Source: JBIOHJ01 sp044448905 (GTDB lineage Bacteria > Bacteroidota > Bacteroidia > AKYH767-A > OLB10). From it: a DNA stretch of 18,217 bases. The notes below the pieces were generated by a model. It was not told the DNA's origin. It was given only the letters and a program-made list of their open reading frames with translations, and ran no database searches. The stretch lies in the NCBI GenBank assembly GCA_044448905.1, contig JBIOHJ010000065.1, forward strand, positions 1-18,217. Reading direction: 5' to 3'. Positions 6,720 to 14,044 of this stretch are shown here, piece after piece; positions within the stretch are counted from its first letter, which is position 1, and each line of letters starts with the position of its first letter. A program made the position numbers and the translations under genes.

Positions 6720-7955
6720 ATGACTGCCACTTCAAAAACCCTGTTTTTCTTCCTGGTTGCTGCCCTGCATGTTTCTTTTACTGCTGCAGCACAGCAGAAA
6801 GATACAGCCAAAGCCATTAAAAGGGATACCGTTATTATTGAAAGAATAATAGAACGGGAAGCACCTCAAGAAGAAAATAGCATTGATAAGTCGTTGCAGA
6901 TTTTGGAACTTACCGCTTCTTTTTTTGATAAATCATTGACTGTTCTTAGCATCATCCTGAGCATAGTTGCTGCATTTTTCATTTTCATCGGATTAAAAGA
7001 ATATAGGGAATGGAAAAAAATGAGAGAGGAGTTTGGAATAAAAATAAAAGAAACGGAAGAGAAGATGGAAAAAGTGAAAGAAGATGCCAACCTAATTACA
7101 GCTATGAGGGAGAAATTGGAAAAGGAAACAGATGCTTTAAGAAAAGAGATGGCAACAAAAAAAATTGATTTGTCCTCTATAGAAAAGCCGCCTGAAGAAA
7201 CAAAACAAAAATTAAATGAACTGGGCAGCAAATTGGAATTTTTAGAAGAAATAGGCGGGAAACTAACTGCTGAGGATTATAATAGTCGTGGTAATGACTT
7301 GTATTATAAAAACAAATTTGACTTAGCTCTGCGAGCATTTCAAAAAGCAATAGAACTCAAACCTGATTTTGCAGACTCTTGGAATAATAAAGGTTTTGTT
7401 CTTGATGAACTTGGACAATATGAGGATGCATTAAAGGCATATGATCAAGCCATAAAATTCAAACCTGATTATGCAGAGGCATTGATAAATAAAGGTGTTT
7501 CTCTTGGCAAACTTGAACGATATAAGGAAGCATTGGAAGTATACGACCAAGCTATAAAATTCAAACCTGATTTAGAAACGGCATGGAATAATAAAGGTTT
7601 CGCACTTGATGAACTTGAACGATATGAGGAAGCATTGGAAGCATACAACCAAGCCATAAAATTTAAACCAGATTATGCAAATGCATGGATTAATAAAGGC
7701 GTTAGTCTTAATAAATTGAAACGATATGATGAAGCATTTAAAGTCTTCGAAAAAGCAAGAGAGTTAAATCCTAAATATGCCCCTACCTGGTTTAATATAT
7801 CCTGTATATATTCTTTACAGAAGAACAAAACCCTTGCTTTACAAGATCTTTCGAAAGCCATTGAATTAAATCAGAAATTCAAACAAGACGCTAAAACAGA
7901 CAAGGATTTCCAATGGTTATGGGAAGATGATGATTTTAAGAAATTAGTTAGTTAA
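6720..7955 (+). CDS. Membrane-anchored coiled-coil TPR protein
   Basis: 411 aa, no known specific function. The N-terminal hydrophobic segment (about 7-24, ending AAAQQ) looks like a signal peptide or first helix. A second strong transmembrane helix lies at about 72-92 (LTVLSIILSIVAAFFIFIG). It is followed by a highly charged coiled coil (about 95-175), then six tandem 34-residue TPRs from about 185 to 388. The tail AKTDKDFQWLWEDDDFKKL is of the TPR end-of-group type. TPRs 2 and 4, and 3 and 5, are closest to each other, showing duplication as pairs. TPRs bind protein partners, so a scaffold at the inner membrane is plausible, but which side the TPRs face is unclear. The gene is transcribed alone, ends in a strong terminator, and is flanked with the next gene by inverted hairpin repeats. 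Confidence 0.85.
   Translation: MTATSKTLFFFLVAALHVSFTAAAQQKDTAKAIKRDTVIIERIIEREAPQEENSIDKSLQILELTASFFDKSLTVLSIILSIVAAFFIFIGLKEYREWKKMREEFGIKIKETEEKMEKVKEDANLITAMREKLEKETDALRKEMATKKIDLSSIEKPPEETKQKLNELGSKLEFLEEIGGKLTAEDYNSRGNDLYYKNKFDLALRAFQKAIELKPDFADSWNNKGFVLDELGQYEDALKAYDQAIKFKPDYAEALINKGVSLGKLERYKEALEVYDQAIKFKPDLETAWNNKGFALDELERYEEALEAYNQAIKFKPDYANAWINKGVSLNKLKRYDEAFKVFEKARELNPKYAPTWFNISCIYSLQKNKTLALQDLSKAIELNQKFKQDAKTDKDFQWLWEDDDFKKLVS
7381..7788 (+). repeat. 204-bp tandem duplication inside the TPR gene
   Basis: Two consecutive 204-bp segments (7381-7584 and 7585-7788), each encoding two 34-residue TPRs, align in register. The first halves are very similar in DNA, both opening GGAATAATAAAGGTTT and sharing CTTGATGAACTTG and CAAGCCATAAAATT. 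The second halves have diverged more. The frame is kept because 204 is a multiple of 3. Confidence 0.8.
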
Positions 7956-7956
7956 G

Positions 7957-7987
7957 AAAAAAATCCCCGCTCAAATGCGGGGCTTTT
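7957..7987. terminator. Bidirectional intrinsic terminator
   Basis: The perfect 6-bp GC stem CCCCGC (7965-7970) and GCGGGG (7977-7982) has a 6-nt loop TCAAAT. It is preceded by seven A residues and followed by C-TTTT. It starts one base after the TPR stop and can also serve the minus-strand gene to its right. The 65 bp between here and 8052 contain nothing else that I can identify. Confidence 0.88.
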
Positions 7988-8052
7988 CCTATATATCTAC
8001 CGTGTGGTTTTGCTTAAGACGAAGACGAGAAAGGGGATGAGTGAGGGGGGCT

Positions 8053-8226
8053 TTAATCTTTACGTGTTAATAATTCTCCCTTATTTATTCTCGCTTCAAA
8101 CCTAAGTTGTTCTAGGGCGATTGGTGATAAGTGAAGTGCTGTCTTATAAATATTGATATAATCATCCTTTCCTAACGCATCCCATAACCAATTAGGTTTG
8201 AGATTTGATATATTCTCCTCCTTCTT
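8053..8226 (-). pseudogene. In-frame C-terminal continuation of the neighbouring gene beyond a TAA stop
   Basis: The 57 codons after the TAA at 8227-8229 stay open in the same frame and end at the TAA at 8053-8055. The peptide (KKEENISNLKPNWLWDAL..., ending ELLTRKD) has normal protein composition, including Trp-rich NWLWDALGKDD. It has no ATG, GTG or TTG near its beginning. It directly follows the previous reading frame without a gap, so the simplest reading is that a longer gene of about 300 aa was split by a nonsense change. A stretch AAGAAGGAGGAG just after the stop looks Shine-Dalgarno-like, so a small separate gene with a non-standard start remains possible. A sequencing error at the stop is a third option. 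Confidence 0.45.
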
Positions 8227-8964
8227 TTAATATTCTTGCAGCTTAGAATTTTGAAGGGCAAATTCGTGTACTTTATCATTAAATTTCAATCCTGATTCAA
8301 TATATACTTTCTTTGTTTCTTCCGTTGCATTAATATAATAAATACTTTTTTCAAAATCCTCATTCTCTATATATGCTCCTTTTTGGTCGAACCCTATATA
8401 CCGTGAAACCATAACTGAAAAAATATCTGAACCAGCATTTGGCGAAAAGGATATTCCTATACTATCTTTTTCAAGGGGTATTATTTTATCTGAATAGTAT
8501 AAAGTTAAAACATATAATACTGAAAGAACATCAAAGAGATATTTTATACTACCAAATTTAAGAGAGTTTACCCTGTCATGTTTGATGTTTTGATAAGAAT
8601 TATTCCAACTAAAAGTTTCAATGGTTTTGCCGGTTCTCTTTTCATTTTTTACAAATGGCATTAATGTTTTGTTAGTTTGAAAGCAATTCACTGAACTAAT
8701 TAAAACTACTTTTTTATCCAAAGACCATTTTTTGATTAGAAAATCAAGTGCTTCGTCATCATATTTAATGTGTCCGGTTTTAATCCCACCATTTTTAGAG
8801 TAAAGTTCTTTTGAGAGAGATTCAATTTCAATTGAAGCTCGTAGAATTAGGTCTGAAATTTTCGAAGAGTAAACTGATAACTGTTCATCGTTAATATGAA
8901 TGTTATACATGAGTTTCGAAAACTCCGATTCAAGATTCTTGAAAACTGGCCAGTAAATATTCAT
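8227..8964 (-). CDS. Uncharacterised AT-rich protein, possibly C-terminally truncated
   Basis: I do not recognise the family with confidence. With the ATG at 8964 (MNIYWPVFKNLESEF) it encodes 245 aa. A TTG at 8994 would add ten residues, but a -7-like word lies on top of that codon, which favours 8964. The protein appears mostly helical and soluble. Notable stretches are VYSSKISDLILRASIEIESLSKELY (broken here as about residues 31-55), the conserved-looking WNNSYQNIKHDRVNSLKFG, and a hydrophobic helix FDVLSVLYVLTLYY. Helical bundles with a polar K-H-x-R centre occur in HEPN-like proteins, but this is only a weak resemblance. Base composition is much more AT-rich than kup or pdhB, suggesting acquired DNA. 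A continuous open frame beyond its stop suggests that the end has been lost. Confidence 0.6.
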   Translation of the reverse strand: MNIYWPVFKNLESEFSKLMYNIHINDEQLSVYSSKISDLILRASIEIESLSKELYSKNGGIKTGHIKYDDEALDFLIKKWSLDKKVVLISSVNCFQTNKTLMPFVKNEKRTGKTIETFSWNNSYQNIKHDRVNSLKFGSIKYLFDVLSVLYVLTLYYSDKIIPLEKDSIGISFSPNAGSDIFSVMVSRYIGFDQKGAYIENEDFEKSIYYINATEETKKVYIESGLKFNDKVHEFALQNSKLQEY

Positions 8965-8991
8965 ATTGCACTTTTTGCAGAACAGAAAAAT

Positions 8992-8999
8992 CAAAAATA
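8992..8999 (-). promoter_or_regulatory. Possible -7 promoter word for the minus-strand hypothetical gene
   Basis: Read on the minus strand this is TATTTTTG, matching TAnnTTTG. It would place the transcript start near 8985, about 20 nt before the ATG at 8964. No TTTG is found at the proper -33 distance, so support is weak. Confidence 0.3.
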
Positions 9000-9055
9000 A
9001 AGGATTATCTTAGATATAATGTGTTACTCCAAATACATCACCTGTTTCACTTCAT

Positions 9056-9092
9056 TTCACCTGACGGGTCGCGCAGCCCCCGTCAGTGTGAA
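9056..9092. repeat. Hairpin repeat element, copy 2
   Basis: TTCAC-CTGACGGG (9056-9068) pairs with CCCGTCAG (9079-9086) and, past one bulged T, GTGAA (9088-9092). This gives 13 bp around a 10-nt loop. Bases 9059-9076 are identical over 18 nt to the reverse complement of copy 1 at 6661-6678. The element lies in the 239-bp gap between the hypothetical gene and the Kelch gene, which otherwise holds the Kelch promoter. Confidence 0.75.
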
Positions 9093-9157
9093 TAGTTGAT
9101 GACAAAACTATAAAAACTACGAATCATGCTGACAAATCGAAAGCAATCTGCAAAAGG

Positions 9158-9188
9158 TTTGTTGGTTAGAAGAACTTTGTTAGCTTTG
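9158..9188 (+). promoter_or_regulatory. Bacteroidetes-type promoter of the Kelch/T9SS gene
   Basis: TTTG at 9158-9161 and TAGCTTTG at 9181-9188 are separated by 19 nt, matching the Bacteroidetes -33/-7 consensus in both words and spacing. Transcription should start near 9195, leaving a leader of about 39 nt before the ATG at 9234. Confidence 0.65.
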
Positions 9189-9233
9189 AGTGGATATTAA
9201 TCTGCACCCCTTACTAATTTTTAAGCTTCAGTT

Positions 9234-10451
9234 ATGAAGATAAAATTACCAATCACCATTCTGTTGCTTGTAACATCAAACTTTTCGGATGCACAATACG
9301 CCTGGTATCAAAAAGCAAACGTTGGAGGAATGAACCGCCAGAATGCTGTTGGATTTGCAGCAGGGCAATATGGCTATATAGGAACGGGCAGGAATCTTGA
9401 AACGCAAACAGTGCTAAGGGATTTTTGGCGTTATGATCCTGCAAATGATACCTGGACTCAAGTGGCAGACTTTGGCGGAACCGCAAGGTATGCGGCATCG
9501 TGCTTTGTAATAAACGATACTGCTTATGTGGGTTGCGGGAATGAGAATATTGCCGTGTATCATTTTGTAAAAGATTTCTGGAAATACAATCAAGGCACCA
9601 ATACGTGGATAAAAGTTGCCGATTTTGGCGGCAATGCAAGGTATGCCGCACCGGCATTTGCTATTGATACAAAAGGCTATGTTGGCACGGGGTACGACCA
9701 GGTTACTCCCCGGTACCAGGATTTTTGGGAGTATAATTCCATAACCGATACATGGGTACAAGAAGCAGATTTTCCCGGAGGGTCCAGGGAACATGGTGTT
9801 GGTTTTGCAATTGACAATTACGGATATATGGGAACCGGCTGGGATAATTCTTCTTCTTCAGATTTTTATAAGTATGATCCTTCAAATAATGCCTGGACAC
9901 AAATTGCCGATTTACCTACTGCCGCTACCAGTGCAACCTGTTTCGTTTTGAACAATGAGGGATACGTAGGAACAGGGTCTGTGACTTATCCGGCAGTAAA
10001 TTTTTTCAGTCATTTTTGGTATTATACTCCGGCAACAAATACATGGACGGCTATTGCCGATTGCAGCCCAACTCCAAGATTTAATGCAGTTGCCTTTTCT
10101 ATTGGTTCTGCGGGCTATTGCGGAACGGGTGGATTTTTAGATTTTTTTAATCACGATACAGTTGATTTTTGGAAATACGCGCCTTCAGCAGTTGGAATTA
10201 CTGACATTACAAAAGAAGAATGTGATATAAATATTTTTCCTAATCCTGTAAATGAAAAATTAAATGTTACTGTAAACAATAAAGAGCTTTCAGAAATTAT
10301 TCTTTATAATGTTACGTCTGGAAAAATTCTGCAACAGCAATTTTCAAATTCTGTTTCTTTAAACACCGCACAACTTTTAAAAGGAATCTATCTTTATGAA
10401 GTGCGAAATAAAAACGGTGTTATTAAAAAAGGAAAAGTTGTTAAAGATTAA
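9234..10451 (+). CDS. Secreted Kelch-repeat protein with type IX secretion C-terminal sorting domain
   Basis: 405 aa. The signal peptide is residues 1-20 (MKIKLPITILLLVTSNFSDA). About six Kelch-like blade repeats lie between residues 23 and 320, each with the pattern GY-x-GTG, then DFW-x-Y-x-P/S, then TWTQVADF. Together they should fold as a beta-propeller. The C-terminal 76 residues, from CDINIFPNPV (330) to KKGKVVKD, are a Por/T9SS type A sorting domain, which directs export through the type IX system and cell-surface attachment. The gene stands alone with its own well-formed promoter and a hairpin after the stop. Kelch propellers serve in binding or, in galactose oxidase relatives, catalysis. 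I see no catalytic signature, so the ligand is unknown. Confidence 0.9.
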   Translation: MKIKLPITILLLVTSNFSDAQYAWYQKANVGGMNRQNAVGFAAGQYGYIGTGRNLETQTVLRDFWRYDPANDTWTQVADFGGTARYAASCFVINDTAYVGCGNENIAVYHFVKDFWKYNQGTNTWIKVADFGGNARYAAPAFAIDTKGYVGTGYDQVTPRYQDFWEYNSITDTWVQEADFPGGSREHGVGFAIDNYGYMGTGWDNSSSSDFYKYDPSNNAWTQIADLPTAATSATCFVLNNEGYVGTGSVTYPAVNFFSHFWYYTPATNTWTAIADCSPTPRFNAVAFSIGSAGYCGTGGFLDFFNHDTVDFWKYAPSAVGITDITKEECDINIFPNPVNEKLNVTVNNKELSEIILYNVTSGKILQQQFSNSVSLNTAQLLKGIYLYEVRNKNGVIKKGKVVKD

Positions 10452-10489
10452 GCGGAACACATTTTAGCACGCTTAGGTTTTATAGTAAA

Positions 10490-10517
10490 CCCAGCAGGAG
10501 AATTCCTACCTGCCGGG
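10490..10517. terminator. Hairpin between convergent genes, possibly a terminator
   Basis: CCC-A-GCAGG (10490-10498) pairs with CCTGC-C-GGG (10509-10517), with one A/C mismatch and a 10-nt loop. The minus-strand stop codon (10506-10508) lies in the loop. It sits 39 bp after the Kelch stop, so it could end transcription from both sides. It lacks a U-tract, and its CCTGCCGGG arm resembles the dispersed hairpin elements at 6647 and 9056. Confidence 0.5.
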
Positions 10518-12410
10518 TATGGGGTTGCATTCTGAACAGTACAATTCATTTATCTCCTCATATTCTAAAAGTTGCATGCTCGCTCCTCCTTTGTCGCAAG
10601 GATTGAAAAAATTACAGAACCTTTTTGTATTTAAGTTTATTGCATTTAAAGTAGCTTTTTTAAATTTATCAGTGAAATATGTATCCGGTTGGAAGAAGAG
10701 TAGGTTTAGGTAATAGAATAACAGGTCTTCGTTAATATTAACATTGCCAACTATTGGTTCGATTATTTCCTGTGCCCATTCAAAATGTGAATAGAAAGAG
10801 TAGTATTTTGCCAACGAATATGTATCTTCATCTGTGGACGAAATGTGTCTATAGATTATTCGAATCTTATTTAATGATGAATCTTTTCCTTCGTAATCAA
10901 ATGCTCTCATTTGGTCTTCACTCTTTAAAATATAATAATTAATTTCCATTCGCTTACTCAAAATATCAGAAATCCCCTGTTTATTTAAATTTTCAATTTC
11001 GCCAGGTAAAAGAACTTTTGATAAACTATCATCTGAAAATTGCCATAAGAAAAATCTCATGACGCATATATTGTAATTTAACTTTCCGTTGATTGAATCA
11101 AGTTTCCTTATTTCCAATAAATTCTCAAGAGCCTCGTATTCGTAAGTTTCTTTGAGTATGTATTTATAAATTTCTCTATCATTTAGTAATGGAGAATATT
11201 CCTTAGAATTCGGGACTTCAATTCTCCTTATAAATTCTATTGGTAGTTTTTTGTCTATAATCCTGTTTGCTATTTCTTTTAAAATGTTTTGTGAATTTGA
11301 GATTTCTTTTGCTGCAATTGCTTTATTAAATTGCTTTAAGATGGAAGAATCACTTTCAGTGCTAAAATGCGTTTTATTTTCTAGGTACAATATTGCAACT
11401 ACCTTTCTGTGGCGAGCCAAAATAGGCTCCGCTTCTGACAGAAGTTTTGCATCTGTAAGTTTTTGTTTGATTTCAAGTTTTGACAGAGGAGAGAGGTTTT
11501 CAAATTTTGTACCTTTAATATCTTTAAAAAAATCTAACCAATTTTCGGCAGTGATAACATTTATTCTTTCTATTGAAAGCTGATATTTTTTTAAGGCAAC
11601 AATCATACTCTCAGCTCGCTTGGACATTAGTTCTTTATTAACTGTTTCAGGGCCTTCAATGGAAGAATAGGCTCGTATCTCTACCTTTTTTATTGATGAT
11701 GAAGAAAGATTTATTGAATTGTAATATTTTTTCAAATAAGAGAAATCAAATGTTGAACTTCCTTTAGTAAAAGGAATTTCAATATCAATTTTACTGGAAT
11801 AAAGGAAAAAATCATCTTTATCTACTTCTACATTGATGTATTCATTTAAGAGGGTATCAGTAAAAAAGCCCATTGGCAAAAGTTGCCACATATCTCTTTC
11901 AATATCTACAAAATTTGTATAATAACATATCTTATTAGTATATAAAATAACCAGGTTCCCTTCTATTTCTTTTCCTACTAAAGACAATGGGATATTTCCA
12001 ATTTTTGTAAAAATTCCATTGTTATATAATTCACTTGAACTTTCAAGTAAGGCATTTTTATATTTTGCTTGCAACATTAAGCCTTTTGGAATTCCTGCCT
12101 TTACGGAAGTTTGTTTCGAACAATTATACCGCTCTTTAGAGATTAAATCAACAGAAACTCCGTAAGAATTATTCTTAAATATTTTGTCAAACCAATTTTT
12201 ATCGTTCATTGCAAAATATACTTCGCCATCCGAATTTATCTGTATTCCGAATAAGACTTCTTTAGGCATCTTTTCGATTAATATCTGGCAACTGCTGCAA
12301 TAAGTACCGTTCCTTCCATCAAAAAATGTTGATTTATTCTGACCCTGACAAAAAAAGCTACTGACAAAAAAAGCTGAAATAAAAAAAAGCCTGAGAATAT
12401 TTTTATACAT
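10506..12410 (-). CDS. Exported protein with an OmpA-like peptidoglycan-binding-type domain
   Basis: 634 aa, no specific name recognised. The N-terminal hydrophobic segment (7-20) is a signal sequence; Cys21 in SSFFCQGQ could be a lipid-attachment Cys, but the lipobox is poor. Residues about 210-345 look like an OmpA C-terminal domain: IEIPFTKGSSTFDFSYL, then VEIRAYSSIEGPETVNKELMS-x-RAESM (written with a break), and a final strand ILARHRKVVAILYLE, with an insertion of about 40 residues before that strand. The remaining C-terminal part is helical and may hold degenerate repeats. Cysteine pairs occur at both ends: C38-x2-C41, C599-x5-C605 and C625-x2-C628. It is AT-rich compared with pdhB 113 bp upstream on the same strand. 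An envelope-bound role is inferred; the function is unknown. Confidence 0.75.
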   Translation of the reverse strand: MYKNILRLFFISAFFVSSFFCQGQNKSTFFDGRNGTYCSSCQILIEKMPKEVLFGIQINSDGEVYFAMNDKNWFDKIFKNNSYGVSVDLISKERYNCSKQTSVKAGIPKGLMLQAKYKNALLESSSELYNNGIFTKIGNIPLSLVGKEIEGNLVILYTNKICYYTNFVDIERDMWQLLPMGFFTDTLLNEYINVEVDKDDFFLYSSKIDIEIPFTKGSSTFDFSYLKKYYNSINLSSSSIKKVEIRAYSSIEGPETVNKELMSKRAESMIVALKKYQLSIERINVITAENWLDFFKDIKGTKFENLSPLSKLEIKQKLTDAKLLSEAEPILARHRKVVAILYLENKTHFSTESDSSILKQFNKAIAAKEISNSQNILKEIANRIIDKKLPIEFIRRIEVPNSKEYSPLLNDREIYKYILKETYEYEALENLLEIRKLDSINGKLNYNICVMRFFLWQFSDDSLSKVLLPGEIENLNKQGISDILSKRMEINYYILKSEDQMRAFDYEGKDSSLNKIRIIYRHISSTDEDTYSLAKYYSFYSHFEWAQEIIEPIVGNVNINEDLLFYYLNLLFFQPDTYFTDKFKKATLNAINLNTKRFCNFFNPCDKGGASMQLLEYEEINELYCSECNPIPGR

Positions 12411-12522
12411 GATTGTCTTTAAACATTTCGCTTTTTTGAAACTTAATTTCCACGAACAAATTTGCTAACAATAAGTGGCTTTCATAGTTCATCAACTGAG
12501 ACCATTTAAGTGTTTTGCTGTG

Positions 12523-13503
12523 TTAAGCAAGGTACATCACCTGCTTCACCGCCTTAATAACCCGGGCGGGATTAGGTAAAAAAGCTTCAATCAAGGTAGG
12601 AGCATACGGCAGGGGAACATCGCCACCCATAACGCGTAGCACCGGGGCATCAAGAAAATCAAAAGCATCTTTTTGCACCTTAAAAGCAACTTCGGTGGCA
12701 ATGGCAGCGAGGGGCCACGACTCTTCGACAATAACCAGCCGGTTTGTTTTTTTAACGGAAGCAATTACGGTATCGTAATCAATAGGGCGCACGGTACGCA
12801 AATCAATTACCTCGGCATTTATATTTTCTTTGGTAAGCTCTTCGGCAGCTTTGAGCGCCACCTTCATCATTTTGCCAAACGATACGATGGTTACATCGTT
12901 GCCGGTGCGCTTAATATCAGCCACGCCAATGGGCATTAAATATTCGCCTTCGGGCACCTGTCCTTTATCGCCATACATCTGCTCGCTTTCCATAAATATA
13001 ACAGGGTCATTATCACGAATTGCTGATTTAAGCAACCCTTTGGCATCGGCTGGGTTTGAGGGAACTATGACTTTTAAGCCGGGGCAGTTTGCATACCAGT
13101 TTTCGAATGCCTGCGAGTGCTGCGAGCTTAACATTCCTGCTGATGCAGTGGGCCCGCGGAACACAATGGGAACAGTAAAATGCCCGCCACTCATGCTCAT
13201 CATTTTAGAGGCGTTGTTTATTACCTGGTCGATGGCAACGAGCGAAAAATTAAATGTCATAAACTCGATAATGGGGCGCAGCCCGTTCATGGCTGCGCCT
13301 ACCCCGATGCCGGCAAAACCAAGCTCGGAAATGGGAGTGTCAATTACACGCTTTGCCCCGAACTCATCGAGCATGCCCTGGCTTACTTTATAAGCGCCAT
13401 TGTATTCGGCAACTTCTTCGCCCATAAGAAATACATTTTCGTCACGTCTCATCTCTTCGGAAAGAGCTTCACGCAGGGCTTCACGGAATTGGATTTCGCG
13501 CAT
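12523..13503 (-). CDS. pdhB: Pyruvate dehydrogenase E1 component, beta subunit
   Basis: Cytoplasmic subunit of the thiamine-diphosphate-dependent E1 enzyme, which decarboxylates pyruvate and passes the acetyl group to lipoyl-E2. It is 326 aa, the family length. The cofactor-activating Glu lies in GEEVAEYNGAYKVSQGM (28-44). Other landmarks are the DTPISE segment (55-60), the GPTASAGMLSSQHSQAFENW stretch with His129 (117-136), and the transketolase C-terminal domain with VIDLRTVRPID and VIVEESWP (257-264). No pdhA or E2 gene is adjacent. A stand-alone pdhB is, as I recall, common in Bacteroidetes. Just upstream are a short TPR gene on the same strand and a spacer with heptamer repeats. Branched-chain 2-oxoacid dehydrogenase beta is the only real alternative. 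Confidence 0.95.
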   Translation of the reverse strand: MREIQFREALREALSEEMRRDENVFLMGEEVAEYNGAYKVSQGMLDEFGAKRVIDTPISELGFAGIGVGAAMNGLRPIIEFMTFNFSLVAIDQVINNASKMMSMSGGHFTVPIVFRGPTASAGMLSSQHSQAFENWYANCPGLKVIVPSNPADAKGLLKSAIRDNDPVIFMESEQMYGDKGQVPEGEYLMPIGVADIKRTGNDVTIVSFGKMMKVALKAAEELTKENINAEVIDLRTVRPIDYDTVIASVKKTNRLVIVEESWPLAAIATEVAFKVQKDAFDFLDAPVLRVMGGDVPLPYAPTLIEAFLPNPARVIKAVKQVMYLA

Positions 13504-13518
13504 GGGGGAAATAGTTAT

Positions 13519-13548
13519 TGAGTTAGTGAGTTATGAGTTAATGAGGGA
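13519..13548. repeat. Short tandem repeat upstream of pdhB
   Basis: Three TGAGTTA heptamers (13519, 13527, 13534) and a degenerate fourth, TGAGGGA (13542), occur nearly head to tail in the 75-bp spacer between the small TPR gene and pdhB. Units are separated by zero or one base. Confidence 0.7.
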
Positions 13549-13578
13549 AGAGGTAATTAAGGAGGGCAAAAGTAAAGA

Positions 13579-13908
13579 TTAATCTTCTTCGATGCCATTG
13601 AGGGAATTGTAGGCTTCTTTTAATTCGTTGAGAGTCTTTATATCGTTTTTGTTTTTCGCCAGCGCAATGCCTTTATTGTATAGCTCGTTTGCTTTTTCTT
13701 TTTCATTGAGCGTGGCAAGCAGGTTTCCGAACTGGTAATACAAAGGCAGGTAACCGGGATGCAGCTTGTATAGAATGGAAAAAAACTCCTTCGCTTTGAC
13801 AAGCGCGTGCACTTTTATATACTCCAGCGCGAGGGCGTACAATGTAAAGGCATCGTTCGCGTCTTCTTCAAGAAACTTTTCAAGTTGTTGTATTCTGTCG
13901 GTTTGCAT
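13579..13908 (-). CDS. Small TPR-repeat protein
   Basis: 109 aa, soluble and all-helical, with no signal peptide. About three TPR-type helix pairs are visible, including DAFTLYALALEYIKVHAL (19-36), KAKEFFSILYKLHPGYLPLYY (written as one helix pair) and FGNLLATLNEKEKANELY. The protein ends in an acidic tail, GIEED. TPRs mediate protein contacts; no catalytic residues are expected. It is read leftwards and precedes pdhB by 75 bp, so the two may share a transcript. Divergent etfB starts 136 bp away. A role linked to the pyruvate dehydrogenase or ETF proteins would rest only on this position. ATG 13908 is the only Met that gives the complete first helix. Confidence 0.8.
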   Translation of the reverse strand: MQTDRIQQLEKFLEEDANDAFTLYALALEYIKVHALVKAKEFFSILYKLHPGYLPLYYQFGNLLATLNEKEKANELYNKGIALAKNKNDIKTLNELKEAYNSLNGIEED

Positions 13909-13979
13909 TCTTTCAAAAATATTTTTTTATTGAAGTCGGATGACTAAATTCGCACACTTATTTGAGAAGTTTGAGGTTT

Positions 13980-14043
13980 CAAGTCTAAGGTTTAAAGTTA
14001 TTAAAACCTTAAACTTGAACTTTAACTTTAAACTTTAAACTTT
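13980..14043. repeat. Imperfect hairpin plus AACTTTA tandem repeats in the divergent spacer before etfB
   Basis: CAAGT-C-TAAGGTTT (13980-13993) pairs with AAACCTTA-A-ACTTG (14004-14017), giving 13 bp around a 10-nt loop with one mismatch. It is followed by AACTTTA/ACTTTAA units (14018-14043) that run to one base before the etfB ATG at 14045. The left flank, AAGTTTGAGGTTT, is complementary in kind to the right-hand repeats, so a longer fold is possible. I found no convincing promoter words here for either divergent gene. Confidence 0.75.
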
Positions 14044-14044
14044 T

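Noticed and set aside
8227..8229. Recoded stop (selenocysteine or pyrrolysine)
   Set aside because: The codon is TAA, not TGA or TAG, and I see no insertion element downstream.
9234..10451. Galactose oxidase assignment for the Kelch protein
   Set aside because: It shares blade repeats only; I see no copper-ligand or Tyr-Cys cofactor signature.
12673..13521. Several plus-strand open frames opposite pdhB
   Set aside because: Antisense shadows of a well-conserved gene, with no family resemblance or start signals.
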